A stretch of DNA of 35,525 bases from Marinimicrobium sp. (GTDB taxonomy: Bacteria; Pseudomonadota; Gammaproteobacteria; Pseudomonadales; Cellvibrionaceae). Both the position numbers and the translations under genes were made by a program. The notes under the pieces are model-generated. The model was given only the letters and a program-made list of their open reading frames with translations, did no database searches and was not told the origin of the DNA. The stretch is from positions 1-35,525 of the forward strand of contig DAHVRW010000009.1 of assembly GCA_027322215.1 (NCBI GenBank). Reading direction: 5' to 3'. Positions 34,948-35,525 of this stretch are shown piece by piece (position 1 is the stretch's first letter; every line of letters starts with the position of its first letter).

Positions 34948-35345
34948 CAGCCACCGCGCTCCGCATCCAGGAAGTTCCGAACCACGGCCAGGTCCACAAC
35001 CTGCCCCGCCAGCAACCGATCAAGCGGTGCCGTGCCGTTAAATAACGGATTGTCGTTGGGCGTGGCCAGCCACTGATCAGCTAATGTCTGATCGGGCAAG
35101 AGAATTTGCAGGGATTTGTAAATGCCCAAAATATAACTGGCCCGCTCCAACAAGTCCCGGGTCAGCTTGGCCTTTTCGGGCCGGCTCTTCCAGTTATACA
35201 GGGTCTTTTCATTGCTGAGCCCCAATAACGTCATCTGTTGGGCGCCCGTCAGTCGCCACTGGCTGAAGATGTTGAAAAGCGCCGGCAGTAGTGAGCTGGC
35301 GACATCGGAACCACGCTGCAACAGTTGTTCGGCTTGAACGATCAT
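34944..35345 (-). CDS. Xre/MbcA/ParS-type antitoxin
   Basis: A 133-residue antitoxin with an N-terminal Xre-like DNA-binding part (about 25-60, MTLLGLSNEKTLYNWKSRPE) and the C-terminal MbcA/ParS/Xre toxin-binding domain (DUF2384; WLATPNDNPLFNGTAPLDRLL, continuing to VRNFLDAERGG). The ATG at 35345 follows AGGAGG. It binds and blocks the RES toxin and should repress its own promoter through the palindromes just upstream. Confidence 0.92.
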   Translation of the reverse strand: MIVQAEQLLQRGSDVASSLLPALFNIFSQWRLTGAQQMTLLGLSNEKTLYNWKSRPEKAKLTRDLLERASYILGIYKSLQILLPDQTLADQWLATPNDNPLFNGTAPLDRLLAGQVVDLAVVRNFLDAERGGW

Positions 35346-35368
35346 GGTGGCCTCCTAAACTGAGCAAT

Positions 35369-35424
35369 AACTGTAACATTACAGTTCATAATGACAGCCT
35401 AGCAGGCTGTAATAGTACAGTCAA
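35369..35424 (-). promoter_or_regulatory. Promoter-operator of the RES/Xre pair
   Basis: Three inverted repeats lie in 52 bases: AACTGTAA-CA-TTACAGTT (35369-35386), ACAGCC-TAGCA-GGCTGT (35394-35410) and CTGTA-ATAG-TACAG (35407-35420). They share CTGTA/TACAG half-sites. A minus-strand -35 TTGACT (35419-35424) overlaps the distal site; the -10 is weaker (TAGGCT at 17 bp). This layout fits self-repression by the antitoxin. Confidence 0.65.
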
Positions 35425-35525
35425 TCGTTTCAGAGGCGTTTACGTAACAGCTTGGTGGGCTGAATAGGCGGCGGCGGAAAGGTTCACAACAGCCATTCGA
35501 TAGGAAACAGTCCAGAAATCCACAG

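Overview
The window looks like chromosome from a gammaproteobacterium, most plausibly a marine Cellvibrio-, Saccharophagus- or Marinimicrobium-like lineage. This rests on the Pseudomonas/Cellvibrionales-type gene orders rpsP-rimM-trmD-rplS and thrS-infC-rpmI-rplT-pheS-pheT-ihfA-merR-tRNA-Pro, a FabY-type ketoacyl synthase, a SapC-family protein, and a GC content that looks in the mid-to-upper 50s by eye. The genus is inference only.

Left part (1-20 kb) is mainly core genome. On the minus strand are a 3'-truncated xerD and the operon rpsP-rimM-trmD-rplS, with fabY upstream of it. A GlxA/AraC-type regulator diverges from fabY over a 10-bp inverted repeat. Next come an Hsp20 gene with a sigma32-like promoter and a possible RNA thermometer, a YfcH-type sugar-nucleotide epimerase-like protein, a UspA protein and a SapC protein. 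The large translation operon (thrS to tRNA-Pro) follows; its infC appears to start at ATC. An FHA / membrane Ser-Thr kinase / FHA signalling cassette lies just upstream of thrS.

Right part (20-35.5 kb) is accessory. It holds an exported kelch propeller; a benzyl-alcohol-type dehydrogenase and aldehyde dehydrogenase pair; an aldo-keto reductase; and a luciferase-like monooxygenase overlapping a TetR regulator. Then comes an ECF42-type sigma factor with its classic partners (DUF1428, VOC and a YciI/DGPF protein), a zinc-less MDR oxidoreductase, a broken RND pump gene, a YdjM-like membrane hydrolase, a second LLM oxidoreductase and a RES/Xre toxin-antitoxin pair.

The most interesting structures are in the ECF42 region. 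Two near-identical promoter-like blocks (TGTCGA, 17 bp, CGACTA) lie before the sigma gene and before the DUF1428-VOC-YciI operon, which suggests a positive-feedback regulon readable from sequence. The same module is bracketed by the intact tetR 5' end and by a decayed second copy of that 5' end, with codon 2 now a stop, next to an almost perfect 22-bp palindrome in front of the MDR gene. No transposase, integrase (apart from the housekeeping XerD), CRISPR array or rRNA was seen. No gene-free stretch exceeds 300 bases; the largest gaps (19916-20213, 26901-27175, 30254-30407) are described as features or findings.
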